From NCBI GenBank assembly GCA_008508345.1, contig QNGE01001285.1, forward strand, positions 114,104 through 178,103: a stretch of 64,000 bases of DNA, read 5' to 3'. The translations under genes were made by a program, and so were the position numbers. Of this stretch, positions 50,588 to 63,119 are shown one piece after another. Source of the DNA: Paragonimus westermani. Lineage: Eukaryota; Platyhelminthes; Trematoda; Plagiorchiida; Troglotrematidae. The notes beneath the pieces were generated by a model, which was not told where the DNA came from, did not search any database, and worked only from the letters and a program-made list of their open reading frames with translations. Numbering within the stretch: position 1 is the stretch's first letter; the number at the start of each line of letters is the position of its first letter.

Positions 50588-50655
50588 GCTGAACGGGAGA
50601 TTGAACTTGCGGATCTCCAGCTAAAAAGTCAAGGTTACCCGCTCAGCAATTACCC
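50588..50655 (-). mobile_element. tRNA-derived SINE head
   Basis: On the minus strand TTGCTGAGCGGGTAACC (50633-50649) is a good A-box-like segment, and CAAGTTCAATCTCCC (50595-50609) a good B-box-like segment, with tRNA-like spacing. The sequence does not fold as a complete tRNA. The flanks differ from SINE family A. Confidence 0.48.
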
Positions 50656-53334
50656 TCATAAGCACATACATTTTGACAGGGAAGCTTAAGTGATAATCTG
50701 AGGCAGGTCGTACTATCGAGTGAAGAGCAAGTTGTAGCTCAATTACAACAAATGTGTACTTATGTTGTCTAAGATACATCCACATCTTCAAATTGGTCTG
50801 TCTACAAAACTATATATGTATGGTCCTGTGTTTCATTCTACTGTTATCATTTGATGAGCTTGTTCACACGGGGGTGGCTTATAAATCTTATTGCATTTTT
50901 GTCTACCGAATACCTGATTATGAAAACGGCGTTCATTTTTCGCTTGAGTTTCTGGCTTCTTTTCGAGTTGATAACTTGAACGCTCAAGGCCGGGCCACAA
51001 CTGTTTTGTACGGCTTAACTGAAAACCACATTTGACCCATATCATTTTGGTGTTTGCTCAATTTCATCATTTGAAAATCGTAGCGTGCTGTTGATAACTT
51101 TACGAATTAACCCTGTGTGTATGTCACAGCAAACTTTGCTTGCGGTGAATTTGACTAATGGGAAACCGATACAAATATAAGCTAGAACGGCTTGTTTAAA
51201 TCTTCATTTTCATATCACTTATCGTGGTTATAATGAGCTGTATACAACGTAGCAGAAGCTGTATGCATTCAACAAACTACGACAAATCTTTTTCGGACCT
51301 ACATTCTTCGTCGAATAATTCGTTTACAACGATTTTGTGAACAGTTTGAATGTAAGACTCACGTTTTCAGTAAATTTCTGAAAGCGTCGGTGCTTACTTT
51401 ATAAAAAAGCGTTGTATTTGCGAGCCCGTTTGTCACCAGCAGCCCCGATACATAAAAGACACTATATTTTTGAAAAAGCATAAGTACAAGCTTATAAATA
51501 TGGATGAACGAGATATGGAAAACTTTCGTTTCTTCTTCTTTCGAAGTTATTCTAACCCAAAATGTCAAATCTGTGTGAACTGGTTGTAACAGAATGTGAC
51601 GAAACCATTTAAATGCAAATTGTCTTAGGTCACAACTTCTAAGCCTAATCTTCCGCATAGTCAGGTCACGTTTTCTAGCGCGTACAATTCGTTCTAACAC
51701 GCGTTTGTACGCTCGAATTCCCGGTTGTGTTTCGCCCATTGTTGTTGCGGTTCTAACTGTAACAACAGTGGTTGGGCTGCGATCTGTTTTGTTTTCGTGT
51801 ACATAACTCGATCAGATCCCAACTGAACTCTAATTTTAGTGAACAGCCTCCATTAAACAGGTGGATACGTTTGTACTAAAAACCAAGACCGACGGGTGCT
51901 GTGGGTCTGACACCTCTAACTGGAGTTGTGTGGAAAATGATAAGATGTCTGTCAGATTTTTGAGCATGAAGTCAGTGAGGAGTGACTAATTACGACCAAA
52001 TTACGTTCCATTTTTCTATCAACTATTTTCAGCCGGAAGACCCTCATATCCTGTTCTTTTCTGTGTGAAAAACGAGGAGAACTGAGAGATGAACCTATCT
52101 ATCTAACTGCTATCTTACGTAAAAACCCTCTTAACGAGAAATGGCTTTCTTTCAAGGCAATTTTGGGTATTTCATGTAAACTTCCACTCTCTCTCCCCTC
52201 GTTTTGCCCACTTCTTAGCCTTCATTAATAGTATGTGTGAAACTTTTCATTTGCATATTTCATTGCGACCATTTGGCTCATTCTAAATTTATGTATACCC
52301 CGTAGGAGATATTCTTCTGTGTCATGTCATTTTATTTAATTACGTTTCTAGTTTTCTAATCTCCGTATACAAGTAAACAGATAACGTCAATTTGTAGTTT
52401 TAAAACAAGAGTATTGAATCTATGAATGGAAGGAGAGTTTTCTGTAAGTTTCGTGCTTGGTTTCAAATCAGGTCGCGCTCAACTTAAAAGTCAATCACAC
52501 AACTTTGGAAGCATCGCTTGTTCGCAAATGTCAAATCAAAATCTTTCCGCTCTAAAGTTCAGGTTACCTTATAAATAAGTCCTTTTTCTGTTGCAAGCAA
52601 TTTACTTTGTGTTCTGCATGAAACGTGTTTTCTTATCTCCAAGCATTTCTGTTCAGTAGCTTTTTTCAGAACAACTTAGGTGTTATACGATGTTGTAGTG
52701 AGATTGGAATCGCTGACGTTACAATTTACGGGGGACCGGTGCGATCGAACCACATCCGGCAAGGTTTAATTAACTGTGTGTCTGAAAGGAGCCATGCATG
52801 GGGTATATTAAACGAGTCATATGTATACTAGCTGTAGAAAAATTCCCAAGGTGCTTGTAAGTGAAGGGTGCTTCTTAGTTGCACCGAATTCACACTTTTC
52901 AACTGCTAAGCACTAGAATATGACGTTACCAAAGCGCCCAGTCAAAAGTTATGGATTACTGTAATTTGTTGGTGTTTCGTGAACCAGGTTCGTTGGCCTG
53001 CCGTTATATGTTGACCGTTCGAATCGATGTTACACCTTTGGTTATTTACAGTTATGCGCAAAAGTAATTCGGTGGTACGTATCCGTTTATGTGCATAGAT
53101 TTTATGACCTCGTTTATATCCCCTGACCAATGTCTATAATGGACTACACAAATGCACGCGTGCGTTTAAATTTCACTCACAGATTTTGCACGAATAACAT
53201 CTTTTGAAAATTCGGTCGAAATTATGTTAAATTAAGTACATCAGTTTTGCTCCTCATTCTAAACGGCACCTGTCAATCTAGCACAGCATTATGGAAATGT
53301 AAAATATTCTTTCATTATTCTGTTAAATAAGTTA
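50656..53334. other. stretch without a recognisable gene
   Basis: A 126-codon minus-strand ORF at 51359-51739 has a basic N-terminal half but no known motif, and I do not call it a gene. Nothing else is supported. Confidence 0.5.
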
Positions 53335-53430
53335 AGCTGACCGGATCAGTGCACATCTACGATTCAAAGAGTAGGCACGCTATATCTGCGACGTCTACGG
53401 TCCATTTAAAGATTATATTAATAGATGCTT
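53335..53430 (+). pseudogene. possible LINE ORF2 fragment
   Basis: The nucleotides read DRISAHLRFKE, then cacgctatatctgcgacgtc, which resembles the coding of the family's EIS.RISKARAAFANLRHLW stretch with a frameshift. It is short and diverged, and is the weakest of the LINE calls. Confidence 0.23.
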
Positions 53431-56400
53431 AAAACCACGCTGAACCCGACGCATAGTGGCAGCCTATCAAAGACAAATCTCAGTGCTAAAGTATCAACCT
53501 TCTTATGAGTAGTAATATTCTAGAGTGAAAGTTGTAGTAAACAGGAAGGCGTACAAAGAGGGGTGTGTTTATTGGGTGAAGATTTGAGGAAGGACGGAAA
53601 TGAAACCGTACATGTGGTTTCGGATAACAAACATCACCATGACATCGCATTCCATACACACAAGTGCACAGATAAGTAGGCGGTGAGTAGGGTTATCGTT
53701 GGTAAATTGTAGCTCAATTAAGTTCTTGTAGATTATGAGAAAAAGAACCCCGAAGGAGAAGATGTTGCCCACCCCAGCATCTTCAGGACAGAGAGTTATC
53801 AACTATTTCTGAATCAAAGCCATCTCAAAAGAAATTTATTAATCTCGGGTTATGGCTGTTGCTCATAAATAGTAAGTCCCCTGTGCTTATTTCTAGATGG
53901 ATACATAATTACATAGTTTAATTTGGAGCTGGTTAACGTGAGTCTAAAGCAATCTGCCACACGCGAGAGTTCAGTGTTCAACTCTGAGAAGGCAGTTCAA
54001 GCTGGAACAGAGCACGAAAGTTTTATGCAAGAAACTTGGCGGTTGTTGCAGAGAATTGGTTAGAATTCAGCTCCGAGGCTGACAGTTGCCACCAGTTTTC
54101 ACTTCAACCTAGTGATAAGCTTATGGGTGAACTTCAGTTTTGAATGGGACCTCAGAATTCTGTGCCGTCACACTGTTGACAGCAATTCTGAACCTCGTCT
54201 AAGAAGACGCGTTGGTATTCGAAGTGATGGCACAACGTTTTCATCAACATCCACGCATTAAGTGCGGTTAGTATGTTCATTTTTAAGAAACTACCGTTTA
54301 TAAGCGATATTAAGTTCATTGCGGCTGATTCACACCGGAGCATCGACAGTGCACATTGATATTTTTGTTCTATTCAATCAGACACACAAGTCCAGCATAA
54401 GTTACATTTAGAAAAACTGATTTACATTCAGCTTATCAAACCAGATTACATCACAACTCACTGAAATCGCTTAGTACATTGATATGCATTTAAATTACTT
54501 ATGAGGGAAATTCCTCTAAACGGTAGAATAGTAATACAGTTTGTATAATTAACTTGGCTGTTTTGAACAAAATGCCACTTGGAGCTGTGATTCACGCTCC
54601 TGGAATGTAAAGTAATTTCCAATCTATGGGGAAATCTTTTTGATCCATTCTTACACTTAACAGCGATGCAAAAATTTGAGTTTATTATCGTTGCGTTTAC
54701 TTCGCGATCAGTGTTTATGATTCACGTATAATCACAAGGCTTGAAATAACTACGGGGTCACTCGTAATTTCTTGATATCAAAGTTTCTCTTTTAAGTTTA
54801 CTTCCTGCAAGGATACATAGAAACATATGACATTTTTAACGCATAAGCGCAGATGGAAATTCCCTTATTGGGAAAATGCAGAAAAGAGTAAGCAGTAGTA
54901 TAAATGTGAGTCATGATTCACGAGGGTCGATGAAATATTGACTACCTACCCTTTATTTTAAGCAAATTATATACAAGACACGTGTTCTCAATCCGGGGAT
55001 TTTAATCGGTGTTTTCTGTGCCACGTTCCTTTTGTGAAAATGATCCGTTGAACCTGTACCTTTTCGGGAACCTCCCCCATCACATTTCAAGTTTCATACG
55101 CTTGTTTTCATCATTTTTTGTGGAACTTGGGTTAGGGTTGCTTGTAGACACATCCAAACAAGCAGCAGAGTCAGATAAATACCATATTTTACTAAAGGGC
55201 TGGATTTAGGTATTATGGAAGGAAGCTTTCGAAAGAAAAACGTGTCATTGTGTACTACACAATGGACAAAAATCCTGTTTAGAAGACCGACATCCGGTTT
55301 CCTTATACCTTTGTCAGTGCACTATTCCCACTTCACTAACGCTTTCAATATTTGCGCTCTAATCCCGTAGAGTAAGGATTATATTGACAGTGCACAAAGA
55401 TCTGTTCTGTCTTCCAGCAATTCTTCCTTCTCCCGGTCACACTTCCTTTGAGGTCAGCAATAGTCTGTCCTTTTTTCAAAGCTGTTTGGCGTTTGATATC
55501 CTTTGAGTTATAATGATGATCGCCGATTATAAAAGCGTATTACAATGTGAGCGAAGCAAACTTAAAAGTGTTTATAAACACCAACCTTTTATGATTTTTC
55601 TACAAACAGGATTCAACTGCCCGATGGGACCAACTACTAGGCGAATAAAAGTACAGACATAATTAGATTTTAGTAGGTGTTTACCCAACATTGAAATTCT
55701 TTCGTGGGGTCGCTTGCAAATGGTCGTTTAGTGAGCGTTTTCCGGTGGTTTCGAACATGCTATTAATAAATGTAAATATATATTTGCATACGGATATATC
55801 TGCAAATTTGTATGGCATACATTGTCAGCATTAGAAACACGAAAGAGATGAAGAGGTACCTTTTTTCCCACAGTTACCACGAACAACTTCAGCATCATTA
55901 AGTGCATCGTGATACATCACAGTTATATTATCACCCTTTGGTTCTTCTGCTGTATTAATAACAGAAAATGAAGAACGTCACTCATTTTTGTGCAAGTTGA
56001 AGCTCAACTATGCGGGCAAATTGTTGTAATTTTGGTTTGCACTGATGCTTCTTTCAGCAGTGTAGGTTGTCAACTGCTTTTTCATACAGACCATATCAAC
56101 CACCACCTGCTGAGTTAATATAACCTTGTTGAGAAATTTTGTTTAATGTTTGAAAGGGTACCGATTGTTAATGTTTGCACTTGTATTGTACCGACTTACT
56201 TTCGCAAATACTATGTGTTAGTTTATTTTATGTTCGATACATCGGATGTCAATTCCCTGAGTACCTTAAAATCTGTTACTCACATTTCATTCCAGTGTCA
56301 TTCTCTATTTGTTGGGTTTAGCGTTGAGTGCACGCAAGGTTGTTTTATAACTTGGGTAAGGGTTGGTCAGCCGACTTTAATTTACACAGGAGAACGCTGG

Positions 56401-57780
56401 CCTGCGTTGAGGCATTCTGTCTGCTTTCACTGTCTTCAAAAAAACAGCCTCCTGGCTAAGAAACTTAACATCTTCCCATTTTAAATTATCAGTCTTCAGC
56501 AAGATTTTCAGCGTAAAACCGATTGTATCCAGACACAAATGATTCGGTGTAAACAGTGAGTATCAGCGGCAGCCGTCAGTAGAAAACTTCATTTGATATT
56601 GTCGGTTAAAAAACACGCTTAGCCTGTAATGTGGCTCAAACATGACACGCCAGACAAAATACGTCAATCAATTTGTCTCTGATAGTCCATAAGTCATGCA
56701 ATCCAACGTCGGTGAATCGGCATTCACATTTTTTGATGAGCATGTGATGTTTGATCAGTGAAGTGTTTTAAAGCGATCACCGCATGACTGTTCTTATCTG
56801 TCAGTTTTTAGGTTTTACAGTTAGCAGTACAGAATGCTTCATTTTTGTACAGCCACCTTTGTCGCAAAATGAATGGAATTCTGTACAAGCCGGTATGGCT
56901 GATTTCCGTAGAACTCATTACTAACAAATGCGTTCACCTCACGACTTCGTAGTACAGCATGACACAGCGACAATAAGTAACGAACAACCGATGGCAGATA
57001 GGCACATTCGAATTGAAATTAGAAAGACGGGGTTAAAAAGACCAGGTTGATTTCACTTTGGAAATTGGTGTAATGTATCCAACTAGTGGGCATCAAACAC
57101 TATGCATCTTAGGCTTTCATATTTGGGCGTGGTCATTATTTTTTGTTATAACCATAAATCGTTTTACGTCAACACATCACTTGCCTTCTTAAACGGTTTG
57201 AAGCAAGTAAAAACCGGGCTGTGTAGCTGCACGCAACATGAAATATTAATTCCATTTTTTATCGCCTCTTGAATTGTTTCTGTAGTGAGAACATTACTTC
57301 AGGAAACCCCCTAACGTCACCGAGTGTGTTTGATGAGTGACATATCACATTATTCAGCTTGACACAATGAAGTCAGGTTCGTTCCCGGGCTAGACAAGAT
57401 TTTTCTTGTTCTATTTACCCGGTCCGGTAGAGATCGTATTTCAAAGTTACGATGCCGAAGAAAATGAACACAGGGTTTTCCGTTAAGTCGTAAAAGTACG
57501 ACTTTGTGTATTGTAGTTGAACCACATTTGAACTTTAGCCCAGTAAATTGTTCTTCGAGGTAAATGTTGAAACTGATAATCTACGTATTTTAAGTTGTCC
57601 ACTATTGAGGACTAGCATGTTCAACCTGCTGCAACGTTGCATGTGCACTGAAAGCATATTTCGACATCCGGGCTCAAAAAGAATAATTCGAGAGTGTTAT
57701 TGTTGCCAATTATTCTGTGCTCATCAATAAAACGACTGTTGCTGTATACTGCTTATTCAGCTACTCGCTTATCCACTCCG
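53431..57780. other. stretch without a recognisable gene
   Basis: No gene or element that I can support occurs in these 4.3 kb. The 112-codon ORF at 56146-56484 has no motif. Confidence 0.55.
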
Positions 57781-57840
57781 GTTGGCACAGTAGTGTAGAG
57801 GCTGGCCTGCTAACTGTTACAGATCAAAATTTGGCAACCG
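57781..57840 (+). mobile_element. possible tRNA-derived SINE head
   Basis: TGGCACAGTAGTGTAGAGGC (57783-57802) resembles the A box of SINE-A copy 1, and agatcaaaatttg (57821-57833) is a degenerate B box at similar spacing. No SINE body is recognisable downstream. Confidence 0.36.
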
Positions 57841-58690
57841 AGTGAACTGTAGAAAATGGATTGGCTAGCTAAGCTTTTGGTGTAAAACAAAAGATGGAGT
57901 AGTACACGTGTAACTATTTAACGGTTTACATTTCAACGATGACCTGGATATCAGTATATTACAAAATGATGGTGAATCAATTCTCAAACAATAGCATTGC
58001 CTGGTCAAAAGTAAGAAGGGAGTTGATCTCTGTGGATCGTACCGCCAATGGTTTGATCCGCACCAAATTAGTGCAACTATATTTATAGTCATTATTGTCT
58101 GTCTACACTGACCAGGTGTTTTAGGGTGTTAATGTTTTGGCTTATAAATACGGGGCGAATTCATATTGATTATACCATCTATTCATTATCTAAATATGCA
58201 AGGTACTTTGGATGTGATGTTCAGTCTGACGAAGTGATGACAGATTTTACAAACTCGTAAAAGTTAACCGGGCGTTTGGTAGCATAAAGGACATTGAGGA
58301 GTTAAAGACACAGTAGGACTGGAACAATAGCTGTATTCTTCTTCATGTCAGTTATGAATTGTCTGGGCGATGCTACCTAACCATGGTCGTTTGGTCTGTT
58401 CCAAAACGTGGTTTTGTTTGTGGGATATGTGCCAGTTTGGACTTGGAAGCTATCCGGCATTTTTATGTACCGTATCTTTTTGCGGATTTCGAATCAGTTT
58501 GGTAAGCGATTTCACTTGATGACTAGAGCGTGTGTGGCTAGCTCTTGATTAACCAGTGTTGCTCGATCCAGTTTTTAATCGCTTCAATTTTCCCTCAATA
58601 AATGAGTTGTTTTACGTGATATTTGCCCATTTATTTGACACCAGTAATTAACCAACTAAATAACTATCCGTTTTATCTCACTAACTAATT
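57841..58690. other. unassigned spacer
   Basis: No gene or element is recognised here. Confidence 0.5.
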
Positions 58691-58747
58691 GTATAAAAGT
58701 CACATCGTTCTGCATTCGGTGGTCTCAGTGTACGTACCACGTGGTAC
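58691..58747 (+). promoter_or_regulatory. possible promoter: TATA-like box and CACGTG palindrome
   Basis: TATAAAA lies at 58692-58698. About 36 bp downstream, GTACCACGTGGTAC (58734-58747) is a perfect 14-bp palindrome centred on the E-box CACGTG. The pair sits 90-150 bp before the ATG of the small ORF at 58839. TATA-like strings are common in AT-rich DNA, so this is suggestive only. Confidence 0.25.
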
Positions 58748-58838
58748 CAAGTAAGTACGAAATTACACCACCCGATGGTGACTTCCTACCCGTCAGCGGA
58801 TTGTATGAACTTTCTCACTTGTACATCATAGCCTTGAA

Positions 58839-59075
58839 ATGTTGCTTCCCGGAAAATTTAACGAGGTAGATAACTCCCAATCCGAAACAGAAGAAAGTCT
58901 CGCAAGTGGAAGCGAATCGCTAGAGAACGGTTTTATGGATGCTTTTCAATGGCTGGTCAATAGGGAAACGTTCACAGGGACGCTAACGTTCTCGTTACTT
59001 AATGCTTCACCTTGGTTGGACGAAACCAAAAAAGAGGTGTTTTTGAGATTAATAAGATTGTTGAACCCCACGTAG
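58839..59075 (+). CDS. small acidic ORF, possible gene or first exon
   Basis: The frame starts with a true ATG at 58839 and runs 78 codons. The protein is rich in Ser and Glu near its start (SQSETEESLASGSESLENG) and hydrophobic later, which looks more protein-like than nearby frames. I do not recognise it. A GT at 59072 just before the stop and an AG after a short T-rich run at 59248-59249 could act as splice sites, in which case a further 23 codons follow in another frame. Upstream lie a TATA-like box and an E-box palindrome. Without homology or transcript data this could equally be chance. Confidence 0.22.
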   Translation: MLLPGKFNEVDNSQSETEESLASGSESLENGFMDAFQWLVNRETFTGTLTFSLLNASPWLDETKKEVFLRLIRLLNPT

Positions 59076-62000
59076 CGATTCAACGCTGATTACGAAGCGC
59101 AGAAAGTAATGACTATCATGGTCTGTGCAGTGTTTCGTTCGACTATTTTGGTAATGGGTAATCCGCAAGAAGCTGCCGGCTACAAGTCTTGGGTGAATTG
59201 CTATCATTGAGGGTCTGTGGCATAACCATATTTCAAAGAGTTTTATTAGCAATTCGTTGTATGCGAGAAAGAAAACGCGATCTCTCGACAAAACAGCACC
59301 TAAATGCCTGGATTCCACCTGGTAGAAATGTAGCTACTTCATCTTCGGAAGACATGCATCAATTCGACTGACAAGTAGCTAGACTTGCTTGAAAAGCTTT
59401 CGGCATTGTTCATTTCAAAAATGCACCGTGGGGTCTGAAAATGCACTTGGTCTATTACGGAGGTAATGAATGGTTCAAGTTTAGGGTGTTGTAAACTGAC
59501 CAAAGTGCACCTCAATCTACTTGCCATTATTCCGCTGAAGTTTTTCAGTGGGATTCAAGACTAAAACGCGGATTCTTCCTGTGAACTTTAGTCAGAAACG
59601 ATGTAAACATTTTTTTGGATGTCACCTTTTGAGGTATCAAGAAAAATCCATTGTTTACTGACTATGTATCATCATCAGACATGCTGGTCTTACTTAGTAA
59701 GAAACGACTAATTAACAATCCACAGCGTACTGTGGAAGAATGGTAGACAAACTATTGGTTGCTATTAATGTTTTGCTACTGGGTCTATGCAATACTACCT
59801 GAACAAATTTAAAGTGAAAAATTTGTTCCGTCAGGCATGAAACGCACCAATTTGTTGGCGTTATATATATTTGTGCAAATTAGCCTCAGTTGCGTTCAGT
59901 AAAATCTATGTTCCTTCGCAAACAGCCCACAATAGGGTGCACCATCTACAGGAAATGTTGTCAGTACAAATTGGCACCCAAGAACAGGCTTTTCTTGGGC
60001 GATTTGAATGCCCTCTGTAGGGAACCTGTTATTGAAAACCATCTCAACGATTGATTTAGTCCCTTTGCAGTCTGTTAGATATCTAGCACACGTGAGTTGT
60101 GCAATTATATAGTTGGGCACCACTGGTGAGCGGCAGGAGTAACGTCGTTTTAAAACTTGATAACTAGGAAACGGAAGAAGCTAAGGTACGTTTGCACTGT
60201 TCCTATACCCCGAAAATACGTGGCCTTTGTAGCACGGACTAATTGGTCACGGATATGGAATTTTTCAGATTAAGAATGGGTCCGGATGAACAAATGCTGA
60301 GTGAACGAAGTATATCACGAAGAAGCAAGCTATGATGGACAATTCGTTCTCAACTGTAAGTGTTATTCTGTTTTTCAATTTCAACACTCCATGGTCCCGA
60401 TAAGTGAAAACGGTGGTGGTAATTGTAATTTATTCTTAACCCGTAAAAACTCCACGTGAACGGACAAAATGCTTTAGTCACCTCATGTTCATTCTGTGCT
60501 TATTTGGTTATCTGATGTGCACTACATAAAACACTGGTTTGTTTTTGTGTCTGATTTATCAAACGGGGTACAATTTACGAATCCATTTTTATATTAACCT
60601 TTTACTTTCAACCGTTTGGATTGTTCACCGAAAGGCTTATTTCACTGTCACATTCGTCAGTTGTAGCTGAAATTGGTCTTCTTCTATTTCGTCGGTTAGT
60701 GAATAGTATGATGAAATCAATGGTCGGGTAGCATTTTTAATTTTACGAGTCTGGCTACACCCCAACCATCGTCAGTTAGAAAGTCACAGAAATGCAGGAG
60801 AAATGTCCGGGTAACTTCCTGTAGAGCCCGAGAAGGTTAAAATGTTTTGAAGTGATGAATAAAGAAGAACGAAACTGGTGGTCTGATCTGAGCAATAAAG
60901 TGGAAATGATTGCCTCAAAGTAACTTACTAGGTGTTGCAAAACATAACAGATGGTATAGGTGATGTTAGTTGAAATCGCTAGCCAGAAATGTTAACCGGT
61001 CTAGAGAGAGAAATTAGGTCTTCACGTTTGAGCATCAGTCACCTTTTGGTTTCTTTATACTGTAGACAAATTTCCAGTGTCATCGTTCAATCATAGTTGG
61101 TCGTTGCTACTGGTCATTATCCGATTGGGAAAGTGCACAAATTCGTGCGCCCAGTTGGTTAAGTTACTGGTGTCTGCGTCATGAGTGAATAATGTGTCCC
61201 ACTTCACAACGACCCTGTTACTAAATACCCTTTGCATTTTAGTGGGTGCTCATTCATTTATAACGTTGTGGTAACCACTGCAAACAGTGTAGTGACTTCC
61301 TCAGTCCTGCTGTTTCTGTTGTGTTGTGCTCACTAACCGATCATGGATTACACAAACGTTTACTCTTTTAAAGAACTCTTTCCTCACAAACTGTGTGTCA
61401 AAAGCAAGATATTCGTACGAAACGTAGTGTTTCATGCGCTTTAATAAATGGCACTTCAGTGTTATATCCCACATTTTTCGTAAAATATTCTGAATGATTA
61501 ACGAGTTTACAAACGCCTGGAAAAATTACCCACGATCGTCTATCATCCTCTGTACTTGTGAAGCAAAGTCATGGCATATCAGGGACCAGGCGTACCATGA
61601 AACTAGTCACACATTTGGTCTCTTTGAATGAAATGTCTGGATCTCGACGAGAATTGGGATAATCGGAGATCTGCAGGTTAGATACATTAGAACAGTCGTT
61701 ACCACAGCCGTTACCATTCGTAGTTAATCTCTACATAATCTACAATTTGGCTACGTTCAATTAAACGGTTGAGGTTTGGTGGTAAATTAATTGTAAATTA
61801 CACCAATTTGAATTAGTTCCAGTGAGATATCTTAACTACGGCGTTTGAAGCCTACTCGTTTTTAATGAAATCTTGAGTTTTTGCCTTGGGGCCAACAGAA
61901 AACACACGATCAACGAAAAGCAGGTGACTATAGTCAGTGAAATGCACTGACTTTCTTTGTTAAGACCTCACTTACGTAGAAGCGAATACAACTTTAGTCC

Positions 62001-62879
62001 GTTAATTTAAGGTTTTACTCATAATTTTCCGAATATTTTGATCAGAAAAGTGATTGCATGCTGGGAGGTTTTTATTTTAAACATATTGTATCACACTGTG
62101 TTTGTATGTGTTGTCACTGGAGTGAACCTCGATACGACCGGCTTTCGCACTGAGTACGTGCTCTTTCAGTTAAACGTTTAGTTTGTTTAAGTGCGCTTAT
62201 TTGTTCATCGCTTATCGCTGAGATGTATTTTTAGGGACCTTCGTGAGCAAATATTAGCACAGTGCAACATTAACTGATTACCACATCTGAAAGTACAGAT
62301 GCGCTCATCTGCTTTAAAAAGTTATCCGGTTTAATAATTCGACCAATAGAACAGATTTTGTAAGTATCGTTTACAATTTTACATGAAGCATATTTTCCCT
62401 AGATTTACCGAACCGTTACAATTCAGTCATATGATATTAAATGATCGTTTGAATACTGAAATCTAAGCGAATTTTGCGTCCAAACACAAGCTTATTATTA
62501 AAGTAGATGAAACCACCCTAAGTTTTTTCAAGACCGTCTTTCATAAACACAGTTTCCTAGGAAAATATCTGGAGGCTTTCGGCGATTATCAAGAAACTAA
62601 CTGAAATACTATAAGAACCTAATCTCAAGCAGTTGAAAGTGCATAAGATTAATATGGGTTTTAGGAGACAAATTTTTCACGCTTTACATTACTGAATTAA
62701 TTCTCGTACGCAGAACAACAGAATCACCCCATGAAATATCGTTGATACAATCAGGAAAAGCTTGGTTTATGAAAAATTGCACATAGATTTAAAAAACAAG
62801 GTCACTTGAATAAACGGCGGCAGCTTAACGAAAACACATCTGGCAATTTACCGCACGATTGACGTCTCTACTTCCGTTT
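59076..62879. other. stretch without a recognisable gene
   Basis: Overlapping short frames on both strands occur at 59049-59527, with no known motif. The rest of this interval up to PLE2 holds nothing I can support. An A-box-like stretch at 61141 lacks a convincing B box. Confidence 0.5.
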
Positions 62880-62900
62880 GCCACAAGTAATTCTGAGTGG

Positions 62901-62952
62901 AAATATACAGCGAACGAGCTCGTTATCAGTAATTCATCATCAGGCTAAATAC
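62901..62952 (-). ncRNA. hammerhead-ribozyme-like motif of PLE2
   Basis: On the minus strand CTGATGA (62943-62937) is followed by a weak stem II region, GATA (62927-62924, GAAA expected), and the perfect palindrome ACGAGCTCGT (62923-62914) in the stem III position. Then come T62913 and C62912, the expected UH cleavage site. Stem I pairs GC-U with A-GC directly at the core, and further with wobble (ATTTAGC with GCTGTAT). The A-to-T change in GAAA should impair catalysis. The geometry fits the short-stem-III hammerheads known from Penelope-like elements. Confidence 0.55.
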
Positions 62953-63119
62953 ATCACATTTATGTAACATTTTATAGAGAAGTCGGTGAGGAAGTAAACA
63001 GAGAACGAGTGGTTACTGAGGTCAGTCTGTTCAGTGTCATACTGCCACCAAGTACTCACTTGAACAATGGGTCTTGACTAGCTAACCGGGTGGGGGTGGC
63101 CAGGGCAAATCGGGAGCCT

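Noticed and set aside
51359..51739. 126-codon minus-strand ORF with a basic start
   Set aside because: It looked briefly like a gag-type protein in an alternative frame upstream, but no ordered motifs support that.
61141..61200. A-box-like GCGCCCAGTTGGTTAAG
   Set aside because: No acceptable B box lies at tRNA spacing downstream.
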